A stretch of DNA of 64,000 nt from Rotaria socialis (Eukaryota > Rotifera > Eurotatoria > Philodinida > Philodinidae), in NCBI GenBank assembly GCA_905331475.1, contig CAJNYU010001875.1, positions 62,001-126,000 of the forward strand. The letters are read 5' to 3'. Position numbers and translations under genes: made by a program. Positions 39,269 to 49,598 of this stretch are shown here, piece by piece (position 1 is the stretch's first letter; every line of letters starts with the position of its first letter). The notes under the pieces were generated by a model. It had not been told where the DNA came from, ran no database searches, and worked only from the letters and a program-made list of their open reading frames with translations.

Positions 39269-40573
39269 ATGTCGCCAAAAACGATCTTCCGTCGCATAAT
39301 TCAATATAATATTATGAATCGAAGACATAATTCTTCGTCATCGAAAAATAATTTTGTTCGAATATTTGAAGTTGGTCCTCGTGATGGTTTGCAAAACGAA
39401 AAAGTTCAAGTACCGACGCCGATCAAAGTTGAATTTATCAATCGTTTAAGTCGAACCGGTCTGAAGCTTATCGAAGTTACTAGTTTTGTTTCACCTAAAT
39501 GGGTACCACAAATGGGTGATCATGTTGAAGTACTTGCTGCGATTGATCGAATACCTGGTATTCGCTATTCAGCATTGACACCAAATGTGCAAGGCATAAA
39601 TAAAGTTCTTTCGTTGGGAAACAAAGGTGCTGATGAAATAGCAATTTTCTCGGCTGCATCGGAATCATTCTCAAAGAAAAATATCAACTGTTCAATTGAA
39701 ACATCTTTACAACGCTTCAATGAAGTTACACAGATTGCAAATCAGAAAAATCTACCTGTTCGTGGATATGTATCTTGTGTAGTTGGCTGTCCGTATGAAG
39801 GCAAAATTAAGCCATCACAAGTCATACCGGTTGTACAGAAATTACTTGATATGGGATGTGTAAGTGGTCTACTGATTTCGTTTTTTTTGTGAATGAAATA
39901 ATTTCATTTTTATAGTATGAAATCTCTTTGGGCGATACGATTGGTGTTGGTACACCGAAATCTATTAAAGAATTGCTTCAAGCAATACAGTCAAGTGGCA
40001 TTTCAGCCAGTAAATTAGCTATTCATTGTCATGATACATATGGACAAGCTATTGCTAATATAGCTCAAGCATTGGATATGGGTATACGTTGTGTAGACTC
40101 NCGTTTTTTTTGTGAATGAAATAATTTCATTTTTATAGTATGAAATCTCTTTGGGCGATACGATTGGTGTTGGTACACCGAAATCTATTAAAGAATTGCT
40201 TCAAGCAATACAGTCAAGTGGCATTTCAGCCAGTAAATTAGCTATTCATTGTCATGATACATATGGACAAGCTATTGCTAATATAGCTCAAGCATTGGAT
40301 ATGGGTATACGTTGTGTAGATTCAAGTGTAGCAGGTCTTGGTGGTTGTCCGTATGCTAAAGGTGCATCAGGGAATGTAGCAACAGAAGATGTTCTATATC
40401 TGTTAGAAGGACTTGGATATGAAACAGGTGTCGATCTTAATCGATTGATTGATGCTGGTCAATTTATTACAGATGTATTGAACCGAGAGAATACATCTAA
40501 AGTTGCTCGAGCCATTTTATGTAAACGACAAGATGACACAAAAACAACACCAAAGAATAGTACCACAAAATAA
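39269..40573 (+). CDS. HMGCL: Hydroxymethylglutaryl-CoA lyase, copy 2, with assembly gap
   Basis: Second HMG-CoA lyase on the same strand, 6.2 kb after the first. Exon 1 is 39269-39859. Exon 2 appears twice around a single N at 40101: a truncated piece 39916-40100 and a full version 40139-40573. Using exon 1 plus the full exon 2 gives 341 residues with all catalytic motifs ([34 protein letters not shown]). The N-terminus ([19 protein letters not shown]) differs from copy 1 but is again basic and presequence-like. The C-terminus is longer (ending PKNSTTK) and diverged. The doubled exon is most simply two contig ends that overlap by 222 bp and were not merged. AATAAA lies at 40637-40642. Confidence 0.9.
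39349..40100 (+). repeat. Identity tract shared with HMGCL copy 1 (second member)
   Basis: Matches 33088-33839 base for base by eye, at a constant offset of 6261. Confidence 0.85.
39879..40323 (+). repeat. 222-bp direct duplication around one N
   Basis: 39879-40100 and 40102-40323 are the same intron end plus exon 2 start, separated only by N at 40101. They differ at one position seen (C at 40098, T at 40321). This looks like an unresolved contig overlap rather than a true tandem exon. Confidence 0.88.
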
Positions 40574-41603
40574 TAATGCTATCGACCAATCTCATGATAT
40601 ATAAATGTGTGTGCGTGTGTATATTTATTGATCAAAAATAAAAAGAAGATTAGTATAATGAAGTGTGCTGATTCAGCTTATATATCAAATTCTTTATAAT
40701 TTAACCGCAACAAAAGAAATACTATTGCTGAAAACTACAGATATGTTGAGTAATCAGAAGTACTTGAAGAGGATTATATTTTGGTTGAACTAGCAGATAT
40801 TTTTGTCCTACTTACTCATGTAAAATCTATCATAAATTGTTTTTAAAGATTGATATTTACAAAAGAATTGAAACTAAATCAACAAGAAACGCAAATGTAG
40901 TAAAATAAATTTTGTTTATCCAAATGATCTTCTCGAAAAATTCTAAATCAAAGAAACTCTAAGGTAAGTTTTGCTTCTTAAAATAAATTCGTAGATTTTT
41001 GTAAAAATTGTTTATCAATAATTTCTGAGGTTTCTATTCTCAAATGATAGACTATTCTCATAAATTTTATTTGCCATGATTTTTACAGTCGGATTAATTT
41101 TTCGTTTTGTACGCATCAATGCCATTCAGTTTATTTTTTCGAATAGAAAAATCCATGCCGTTTAAAGAAAATCGTTCTCGAGTTATTTTTGAAAAGCGTA
41201 AGTAATTTTCAACGAAATACATGAATCGGTAATTTTCGTCCTAATGAGAAATGCCTTTTGTGTTCGTTCATACTCTCGTAAAATATAAAAAAATGTTCTG
41301 CTTCTTTTATTTTTTGTGTTTTGCTGTTGTTGTCACTAAACTGCGCACATGTATTTTTTTGTTCTCTTCTTGACATTGGGGTGGTTTGTAGAACAGACAA
41401 AGTAAGGATGAAATATTTTACTTTAACAAGGGGAATGTTGAATATTTTGTTTTCGCTTTACTTTAGAATAGACTTTTAGTTATAATTTTTCTTACTAAAC
41501 GCACAAGTTTTTAGAATCGACGTGCAACTATAAAAAAGCAAAGGTTCGTAAGAATAAATTTAGCTACTAAAAATACTTCTCAGTTTTAGACTTGAATTTC
41601 AAA
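40574..41603. other. Intergenic, HMGCL copy 2 to ARM-like gene
   Basis: 1.03 kb of AT-rich sequence. It holds the HMGCL 3'UTR and, near the end, TTTTAG at 41588-41589, which may be an acceptor 15 bases before the next ATG. No gene or repeat recognised. Confidence 0.5.
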
Positions 41604-42905
41604 ATGAATTGTTCATCAACTGTTCAGACTATTCAATCGAAAATAAATGCATTTTATCATTTAACTATGACTGATGACGATTCTAAAATAAAAAATGCTA
41701 TTCACGAAGTGCTCAATCTATGGCCAGAGATACTGACTGCAGCCAATGAAGCCACAGATGATGAATTATTTACTTTAAATGTTAATCGAGCTGTTTTAAC
41801 TCAAGTATTTACAATTGTTTTGTCGAAAGAGTTTTTTAATAAAGATCATTTATTAGTTCGTGAGATATTTTTTGGCTGTTTCAATTTACTTGTTGATCAT
41901 TTGTATATTTTTAAAAATACTGATTTAACACCTATAACAATATTTATCGATTCTAATGTACGTCTTATAATGAAAATGATCACAAGTATAACTTCATTGG
42001 TAAATTTTACGAATGAAGATTTTTCGAAAATTAAAGATTATCAATTATTAATCGCCATGCGTGAACATATCGATCAAGATAATGAACAGGATAATCTAAC
42101 GGATGGTATTATTTCATTTATTTGGAATCTATCAGATCGAACTATATTAATACCATTATTGATAAACACCGGTTATCCTGAAAGTGTTGTTCAATGGATT
42201 AAAATTCGCGAACGTAAATTTCGAAATGATAAATTAGATGCGCCAATACATATTTTACATAATCTATCACGGCATGACGATGGTATTAAAGCACTAAATA
42301 GCCATGGAGCACTAGGCGTTATTGAAGAAATGAAAATTGAACCGAAAATATACGATGATCCTGATGATATAACGATACATATTGCGATGATACGTGTTCT
42401 TCTTACTGATATATATCAAATAAGATTCGATTCAATAAAATATTCGAATAAAATTATAAATATGATAATAAAATTATCTATAGATTCAGTAAAAAATGAT
42501 AGAAGCCGTTATAATGGTTCTCATGTATCGGAGCCATTGACAGTAATTGTAAAATTATTTCACAATGATGAAATATTACATAGTACGTTTACTAATAATG
42601 AAACTAAAACAACGATTGAATCACTAATAGAACTTTTACCATCATATCTTATTAAATTTTATCCAAGAATAGATATTGACGATGATATATTAGAAAACTA
42701 TACATGTGCTGTCATATTGAATCTGTTGTGGCTTGTTTCCAATCATAAAAAATATCGTCAGATTGTTGGAAATAATCAAGCATTGATGGATATTATAAAG
42801 CAGGCTGCAAGTGATGAACTAAATTTCGTAGATAAATTTATGCCACGAACAATGAAAAGCATAAAGCAATCGGCTAATGAAATTTTGAAAAATATTAATA
42901 GTTGA
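41604..42905 (+). CDS. Intronless ARM-repeat-like protein
   Basis: Single open exon of 433 residues from the ATG at 41604, MNCSSTVQTIQSKINAFYHL. The whole chain is helical with repeated Leu/Ile spacing and ARM-like signatures such as FIWNLSDRTILIPLLINTGY, APIHILHNLSRHDDGIKAL, and YTCAVILNLLWLVSNHKKYR. This looks like an armadillo/HEAT solenoid. No TIR, kinase or other catalytic domain follows in frame, and no signal peptide or membrane segment is present. Function is unknown; partner binding is the usual role of such folds. Lack of introns, unlike most genes here, suggests a retrocopied or expanding lineage-specific family. Confidence 0.75.
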   Translation: MNCSSTVQTIQSKINAFYHLTMTDDDSKIKNAIHEVLNLWPEILTAANEATDDELFTLNVNRAVLTQVFTIVLSKEFFNKDHLLVREIFFGCFNLLVDHLYIFKNTDLTPITIFIDSNVRLIMKMITSITSLVNFTNEDFSKIKDYQLLIAMREHIDQDNEQDNLTDGIISFIWNLSDRTILIPLLINTGYPESVVQWIKIRERKFRNDKLDAPIHILHNLSRHDDGIKALNSHGALGVIEEMKIEPKIYDDPDDITIHIAMIRVLLTDIYQIRFDSIKYSNKIINMIIKLSIDSVKNDRSRYNGSHVSEPLTVIVKLFHNDEILHSTFTNNETKTTIESLIELLPSYLIKFYPRIDIDDDILENYTCAVILNLLWLVSNHKKYRQIVGNNQALMDIIKQAASDELNFVDKFMPRTMKSIKQSANEILKNINS

Positions 42906-43392
42906 TAGAATCGATTTGTAAAGTTTAATAGAAAAAAGTAGTTTTAATGTTTTAGATATTTTATGCATTGTGAAAATTTAATACGAAGTAAACTAAATGT
43001 TTTATTAGATGAATTAATATTTTAATTCGATTAAATATATTTTATGAATTAAGTTGATTCTAATATTTCTAGCCGTATAAGTGATATTTTTCTTGTGAAA
43101 ATATATTCGTTATTATTTCGTAAAACAGAAAGATACGAAGATGACTTATATATGTCTTGCTCAATAGGTAGTAGCTGTTGTGAGATATAGGTATTTATTG
43201 TAAATCCATGATTAGTTTCTACCTTTAGAATATATTCTACAGAAAATGAAAACATATCAGTAATGAATAGCGAACATCGAATATAATTTTCTCTCTATTA
43301 TACATTATGGTTTCCTCATTTATTATTCGTCCTAATATCTGACGATCTCAACATTTCTTAGATTACCTGATTTCTTCTGCGACGGATACCAT

Positions 43393-43455
43393 GGGTTTTA
43401 TCAAGGGAAAAAAACTCAATCACGCATTCCCAGCCATTCGAATGGCTCGGAATGA
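43393..43455 (+). repeat. Dispersed repeat, copy matching 54570-54630 inverted
   Basis: CAAGGG-A-rich-ACTCA...GCATT.CCAG...CATTCGAAT, read on +, matches the reverse complement of 54570-54630 over about 55 bases with a 10-base gap. Extent and element type are unclear. Confidence 0.55.
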
Positions 43456-43619
43456 TCTCCCCCCCTCCTCCTGAAAAATAGCGCACTTATTTTCTCTTTT
43501 TACATAACAAAAAAGAAGAAATAAAGAATCAAACAACAACAACAACAACAACAATATCTTTGATAATTTTTAATAAAAACTTCAACAAATGTAAACGTAA
43601 CGAGTACAGTACAAACATC

Positions 43620-43735
43620 AAGGAGGAAAAGGCGGACTTCGTACTCCTGGGATTTTTGGGATTTTCTTCGGATCTCGGGATTTTCATGGGATTTTCGGGA
43701 TCCCATCTTACTCAAAATCCCAATTTTTTTTTCTA
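43620..43735. repeat. GGGATTT/GGGATCC-rich degenerate repeat
   Basis: Several GGGATTTT and GGGATCTC/GGGATCCC units within about 110 bases, not in perfect register. Confidence 0.55.
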
Positions 43736-45729
43736 GATTACCTATATCTTTGAAGATACGTATCGTATCTCCAAGTTCTCTTCCTCTTATTTCATGAAGC
43801 TATGATGATATTCACTCTTTTACAAGTAGAAAACTTTTTAGCGATTATAATATAAGCCTTAAAAAATCGCTTATAGAGATAACTACTGAAATAACAAACA
43901 TAGAATAGGCTCTATATTTCTTTTTGCTGTATCGATGAAAGATAAATGAGAAGCAAGAACACTGATATCAACTGGCATAATCTGTAGCGTCGCCTCAGCG
44001 ATAAGATTCGTTTTATTAAACAAACTGATTGGTGAATTCGTCTCAGTTAATCAGATTATGAATGAGCTATTTCATGTGCCAAGTGCAAGAAAACTATTTA
44101 TTCACATATTATCTCTTTAGGTCTATTAAAGTTTGAAGAAAATTGCTGATAAATAGCAAGACAATACAGTTGCACATGAAATTAATTTCTCAAACTCTTG
44201 AGAAAAACGGCACCCCCGAACTTTCATATGTAGATGAAGTGCTTTGCTTTGCCTATGTCAACATATTTTACATTGCATTTAACGTTGTAGTGTTCTTTGC
44301 CACCATATGGATAATCTTAAGTTCTATTTCATGAATCCTTCATAGATTTCTTTCTATTCATAATTATACTTTAAGTCATACTTCATAGAAATATTTTCCG
44401 TCGTTTCAGAAGAGAATAGCGAAGTATATAACTAGAAACGAGCAGTTATCATTATCGCAAAACCTCATCATTAAATAATAATCACCGAGAATACTTATAC
44501 ACAAAAAGTGTTAATGAAATCGTTGATAACACCGATGGATCAATCGCGATGTACAGGTACCGTCATCTTCTTTCATGGAAAACAGTAGTTTTTTTTTCCA
44601 CCAGCAGCCAGTGTTAAACGTTTCGACATCTGGGTTACTGAGTGATGCAATAAACAGCAATTTCATCTAACTGTGAGTTTTCAGTTCTTGTGAAAAACTT
44701 GGAGGGCTATATGAATGCACAAAACGTGTGAAACATTATTCACCTTGTTTTCAAATCTTCCTATCTACTAAATAAATTATTATTTTATGCGAAGCTCTTG
44801 TGTTTCTGATATCCATTCCATTATCTGAATTCGATAAAATTATTAGTCAGTGTTTTTTTATCAACAAACGAGCATAAAGAATATATTAGTGGACACACCC
44901 GATCTTGTCACTTCGATAAGTATCTGTATGTAGCTTTGAAGTAATTGATATTCTCAACGGAAGAGCCCACATTGATAGTTCAAGATTTCATTAGAGAAAA
45001 GAATGCTCAACAAGTCTAGTGTAGTTTTTCCTCACAGCATCTATTTTAAAGAAATAGAATAAAATCAGTAGCAATTTAATTAAAGGAATAAAAATAGACG
45101 AAAAATTGAGATTTAATCAATTATTATCGAAATTAATCTTAATGATCGATGAAACTTTGATTTTTTTCGGTTTTCTATCATTAAAATGGATTAGTAATCG
45201 AGTTTTATCTTTTTTATTTTATCTCGCAGCATTTGATTTTTATCCTGATTAGAAATATTTCTTTAGTATTATAGTTGATTCACCGTTGAACTGACACGAA
45301 GCGATAAATATAGAGGATAAACCTGACTGTTTTGGTTTTATGTACTTCATATAAGGAAGGAAAATATATGAATCCTGCCCGTTTTACATTCATTGAACAT
45401 ACATATACTGCCCATTTAACTGTCTTATCATTTTGTTTGCGATTTGAAATCTTTACCATTGCTGATAGAATCGAAAATCTGAGTAATTTATGACGCTTAT
45501 AAAAAAGTTGCTCTTTTTTTTTAATCTCCGCGATGCATTTAGTGACCCTGCCTCTATGTTAGATTTTCAAGAATACAACTCATTTTGTACATATCGATAC
45601 CCTATTCATAATGAAATGATTTTTCAAAGCTTCGAACACATTAAATAATATTTTTTATGCATGAGAACGACTCTTAATTTCATTGTGCTTCATAAAACCA
45701 CATAACGCACTTCCAAAATAGCTGTACTA

Positions 45730-45893
45730 TTTTGGGATCCCCGGTGGATTTCTGGGATTTTGATCGGATCCCTAGGATCCCCATGGGATTTTCGGATTCC
45801 CGTGGGATCCCCGGGATTTTTATTGTATCCATTGGATCCCCATGAGATTTCTTGAAATTGGGGATCCGCTTTCCCCCTTGACAAACATCAACA
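45730..45893. repeat. GGGATCCC-rich degenerate repeat
   Basis: About ten GGATCCC/GGGATTTT/GGATTCC units. The right edge (GCTTTCCCCCTTGAC) resembles the edge of the 54570-54630 repeat, hinting at the same element family. The Gly-Asp-Pro-rich frame on minus is a product of the repeat. Confidence 0.6.
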
Positions 45894-46027
45894 GATCGTA
45901 TACAATTATCTGCAACAATATTTACTACATTCAATTCCAATGAATCTACTTTAAAAACGCATTATAATACATCTGGTTAGCTAGAAAAACAGACTGAAAA
46001 TTAAATACGTAGAACATTTTTTTGAAT

Positions 46028-46432
46028 AGAACTAGATGATTTATCAACAGAAGCAAATGGTGATTTATGCCTTTCACAAATAACATAAAGAATTAATCAG
46101 CATCATCGACGATTGAGCAGGTAAAACAAAGAAAAATAATTATAAATTCATTTTTTCTCATTGTTTCTTTTTATGATTTTATTTACTTCAAGTTTATCCG
46201 AAACTACACGTCGACGATCAAAGTAAAATTAAAGTTTTCCTTTCTTTTTGTTCGTTTTCAAAAGTTGATTTTTTTGTAGATCATAAGAACATGATATTAC
46301 TAATAAACGAACAAAGTGTCATTCGCTCATTGAAATTACAACAAGACCAGCAGCAACCGTTACAGCTTTTAACAATTTATATCGGCATGCAAATAATTGT
46401 ACTTGAAAAATTATTTCAAATCAACAACTAAT
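46028..46432 (+). other. Exon-like fragments, unidentified
   Basis: Coding-looking stretches with intron-like edges: ELDDLSTEANGDLCLSQIT, ended by an in-frame stop; SLSETTRRRSK between AG and GT; and MILLINEQSVIRSLKLQQD...VLEKLFQINN after a TTTTTTGTAG acceptor at about 46279, ending at a stop. No family recognised. They may be a decayed gene or part of an unannotated one reaching 48.5 kb. Confidence 0.3.
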
Positions 46433-46672
46433 TAATCATATAGTAGATTATTGAGAAATTTATTCTTGAATATTCATATTTTTCAATGAAATATAAATAT
46501 AATATCAAATAAACCTCCATAGAGAATTATCGAGAAGATGAGAAAAAAATAAAAATCGTCTGATCTCACATTCACACTTGATTTTGAAAGCACATCTTTT
46601 CTGACGAAAGCTTCAATTTGACAGTCGAAACCTAAATGTTGGTAGTTTATGAAACATTGGGAAAATGACACT

Positions 46673-47841
46673 TTGTCTCGCCTCTTTTTTACGATCTCCT
46701 GGCATGAAAAAAAGACATGGTGTTTGGAACGGAGTTCGTAAATGAATTACAACAGAAATACAGGGTGTTCGAAATGAAACCTGTGCAGGAGTCCGGAATC
46801 TCCATGTAAATTTTTCTTTTTACGAACATCAAAATTTGGCTGAAGATTGTAATCAGAATGTCCGGATGTTCGTCATGATAAAGGCATGACAACCGTAATA
46901 AAAAAAAACGACACGATTTTCGCAAGTATGTTCAGGTTTTGTTTTCCTGTGAAAAAGTATGAAGTGATACGCTATAGTCGCAACCGAAAATCACGTATAG
47001 TCAACGTTTCGTCGGATTCAAGCAACTACGATTGCACTTCTGTTTACTATAGTGACTCTAATTAGTATTAGTTATTATTCTCCTTATCCCTTCAATACTT
47101 TCTGTTTCAAGATACTGGCTTTATTGAAAGAAAATAAATACATGTATATTCATCACTCTAGTATTAATGTACATCATCATTCTATTTATTCTTCGATGAA
47201 TGTACATGTTTTTTGAACCTGACTATTTGTTTATTTTTCGGTGTTGAAACAATGAGATCAGATTGAGATGATGATGTGCAAGATGAAGACGCAGCAGCAG
47301 TACTATGATCGCTGGGTCTAACTCGAAGACGATTCAATATTGGAGTTGAACGTAAATAAGATTTAGGAGCAGCTTGCTCAGTTGTTGCTTTCGACAACTG
47401 TTGGTTTTTAATCAACTTATACCCTTAGAAACAACTTCTGAGACTATAGCTCAAGGAGTATAGGTAAAGAAAGAATAATCGTCTACTTATGTGAACATGG
47501 ATGTAATCAAAAATGCAATCTATTATTGTTTATAAGAGCAGAAAATCTTTATATCAATTACAATATTCTTATAAATTCTTTTACGGACTCTAAGCTAAAG
47601 TACCCTTAGAATTTTCTTCCGAGCTACCGACGGTGTTTATTACGATCTTCAGATGTTACATTAAATATAGCAAAAATACTCTATTCCGAACAGCCGGTAA
47701 ACACACTACGATCTTCCTGCTGTCTATTACGATTTCCAGTACATAGGTGTTTACGGACTCGCGTCATACATTTTTACGAATAAAATTCATTTTCGAACAC
47801 CCGGTAACATTTACCGGTGTTCGGAAGAGGCGAGACGAAAC
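46673..47841. mobile_element. Candidate DNA transposon with nested inverted repeats
   Basis: Outer inverted repeat GTCTCGCCTCTT (46675-46686 and 47825-47836). Inner repeat CAGGGTGTTCGAAATGAA at 46761 pairs with its near complement ending at 47804; the inner pair is bordered by TA on both sides (46759-46760, 47805-47806), as for Tc1/mariner-like insertion. A hairpin (47794-47823) and repeats of TACGATCTTC lie near the right end. No transposase recognised, so non-autonomous or eroded. Confidence 0.45.
47182..47415 (-). other. Small open frame, possible last exon
   Basis: Minus-strand frame ending in VSTPKNKQIVRFKKHVHSS. Ser/Thr/Lys-rich with codon use like the host genes, and preceded by a TTTCTAAG acceptor-like site near 47427. 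It lies within the candidate element above. No family recognised. Confidence 0.25.
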
Positions 47842-47941
47842 GTAAGCCACCGAAAGCATTCATGAAATAAATTAAAGCAATGCTGAGAATTAGAAGAAAT
47901 AAAACTATTTGTTTTTGATAGAATCCTATTTGATTATTTTC

Positions 47942-48538
47942 ATAGGACTTCTTAAACTTCCTCTCGAGACATTATATCAGAAAACATTACCTATTACAGC
48001 TATTCATTTAGCTGTATCGAACAATACTGATTTCAAGATAGAGAATTTCATTTTGTTTAGATTTTCTGTTCTCTTCGTAATTTTAATCATAACTTAATTC
48101 TAATACATTTATTATATTGATTGATTTCTGTTGTGAAGTTCATCGACTACAAATCCTGCTAGTAATAATTTCTATTACAACAACAGAAAAATCTTATTCA
48201 TCATTTTTCGTTGACCAAGCATCGCCAATAAGCATGTTTTCTGTACCAACATTAAATGATCTCTCAAGTCATAATTATGAATAATCTTGTTCGTCACTTT
48301 CTCATTCATCTCAACTAACAAAAAACATTGCCTTCTTTCAAATAGCATCATCATCAACATATGAACATTTTTCTTCATTGATTTTATACAATTACTCATT
48401 CAGCTAATCCTCATAAAATAATTCCATAAAAAATTTCTTTCTTCAGATTCAATTCGTTCTCCAACAGAGCGTGATGGTCAATTTTTCGATTTGAATGATC
48501 TCAATCTCAAAACTGAAATTATACTCGGTCTCGTATAA
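47942..48538 (+). other. Exon-like fragments, unidentified
   Basis: Three host-like stretches: LLKLPLETLYQKTLPITAIH after a TTTTCATAG acceptor near 47944; SSFFVDQASPISMFSVPTL near 48195, soon stopped; and SIRSPTERDGQFFDLNDLNL after TTCTTCAG near 48447, reaching a stop at about 48538. Together with 46028-46432 they could be a broken or unrecognised gene. Confidence 0.3.
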
Positions 48539-48739
48539 TCCAAAAACCGAATCTTATATAAAAACACTTATCGTTCTCTGTCTTTTATAATCTAGTTATT
48601 TCTAATCTATGCTGCACATTATTGCGAAAACAAAAATATATTTTTAAAACATGTATTCTCTTGATTATATCAAATTTAAATAGAAGATTCATTGATACAG
48701 CCAAGGATGAACCACAACGACCTTGAATATTGGTAACTG

Positions 48740-49098
48740 CACTGTAAAAAGAATAAGTACTTTCCTGGACCCTCCAAAAAGGCAGCATAGGTGTCTAAAA
48801 GCTTCGAAATGAGCCCAAGCGCCTAAAAAAGCGACTTTTAAAATCTACGAAACCTTAAAAGGATCTAATCGCGGGCAGACGGTCGGAACCATCCGCTACG
48901 AAACCTTTATAGTTTCCTGGTAAACCATATGGTTTTGCACTATGGTTTTATACGAAACCATAAGGTTTAGCAGGACACTATAAAGGTTTCGTAGATTTTA
49001 AGAGTCGCTTTTTAAGCGTTTGGGCTCATTTGGAAGCTTTTAGACACCTACGCAACCATTTTGGAGGGTTCAGGAAAGTACTTATTCTTTTTACAGTG
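48740..49098. mobile_element. Near-palindromic fold-back MITE
   Basis: 359 bp starting and ending CACTGTAAAAAG on opposite strands. The two arms pair over almost the full length (about 115 bp with few mismatches, then a further inner pairing around ACGAAACCTTTATAG). The left arm carries about 40 extra bases (near 48857-48896) that break the symmetry. No clear target duplication was seen. No coding capacity. Confidence 0.8.
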
Positions 49099-49595
49099 GT
49101 CTAAATTATCCAGAAAATTCACAACGAGCCATATTAGAGAGAGTCTTGAATTGAATAGTTGTTTGTTTTCGTTTACCTATCATGATCGACATATGAAAAC
49201 ACGTGAGAAATGCTTAGGGTTAATGATACTTCTAAAAAAAAACTTTTCTTGCGTTCTCCGTGTTTTGTGGCTCATCATATATATATAATTCACTGCAAAT
49301 AGAGAACGAAATGTAACTCAGTTCTCTTATCCTCGAGACTTCTTGTAAAAACAGATCTTTTTTTGCTTGACTACGCTAAAATAATTTTTCTTTGAATTAC
49401 TGTAAATATATTTCGCCGTTGTTGCGCTTCTATAGTTTTGCATCCTGAGAACCATTATACATTTTTTTAATTCTCTTGGACTTCTTGTCATAATGAAGAA
49501 TATGAAGCGCGAGTGAAAAGAAAAAGAAGTTTTCTTTTTTTCTTTTTTTTGGAATGCACAGCAAGTGACAATATTTCTTTTGCATAAATTTATCT

Positions 49596-49597
49596 AG
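49596..49597 (+). promoter_or_regulatory. Acceptor-like AG before sulfotransferase start
   Basis: TTTATCTAG ends one base before the ATG at 49599. Candidate trans-splice acceptor or 5'UTR intron end. Confidence 0.3.
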
Positions 49598-49598
49598 T

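Larger units (their letters stand above)
42906..46027. other. 3.1-kb gene-poor stretch with repeat fragments
   Basis: No convincing exon. It contains a 50-60 bp repeat (43393-43455) also found inverted at 54570-54630, a CAA run near 43534-43553, and two GGGATCC/GGGATTT-rich patches (43620-43735 and 45730-45893). The remainder is plain AT-rich sequence. Confidence 0.5.

Noticed and set aside
39916-40119. Extra HMGCL exon 2 as a genuine tandem exon or third gene
   Set aside because: Ends at N with an exact overlap on the other side; an assembly scar is simpler.
43620-45893. CRISPR-like spaced repeats
   Set aside because: Units are short, degenerate and irregularly spaced in animal DNA; no array structure.
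45680-45940. Gly-Asp-Pro-Ile-rich protein-like repeat on minus
   Set aside because: Direct translation of the GGGATCC-rich DNA repeat, with no start context, splice sites or homologous look.
49061-49288. 75-codon frame at the right edge of the palindromic element
   Set aside because: Starts inside the element arm and shows no family or splice context.
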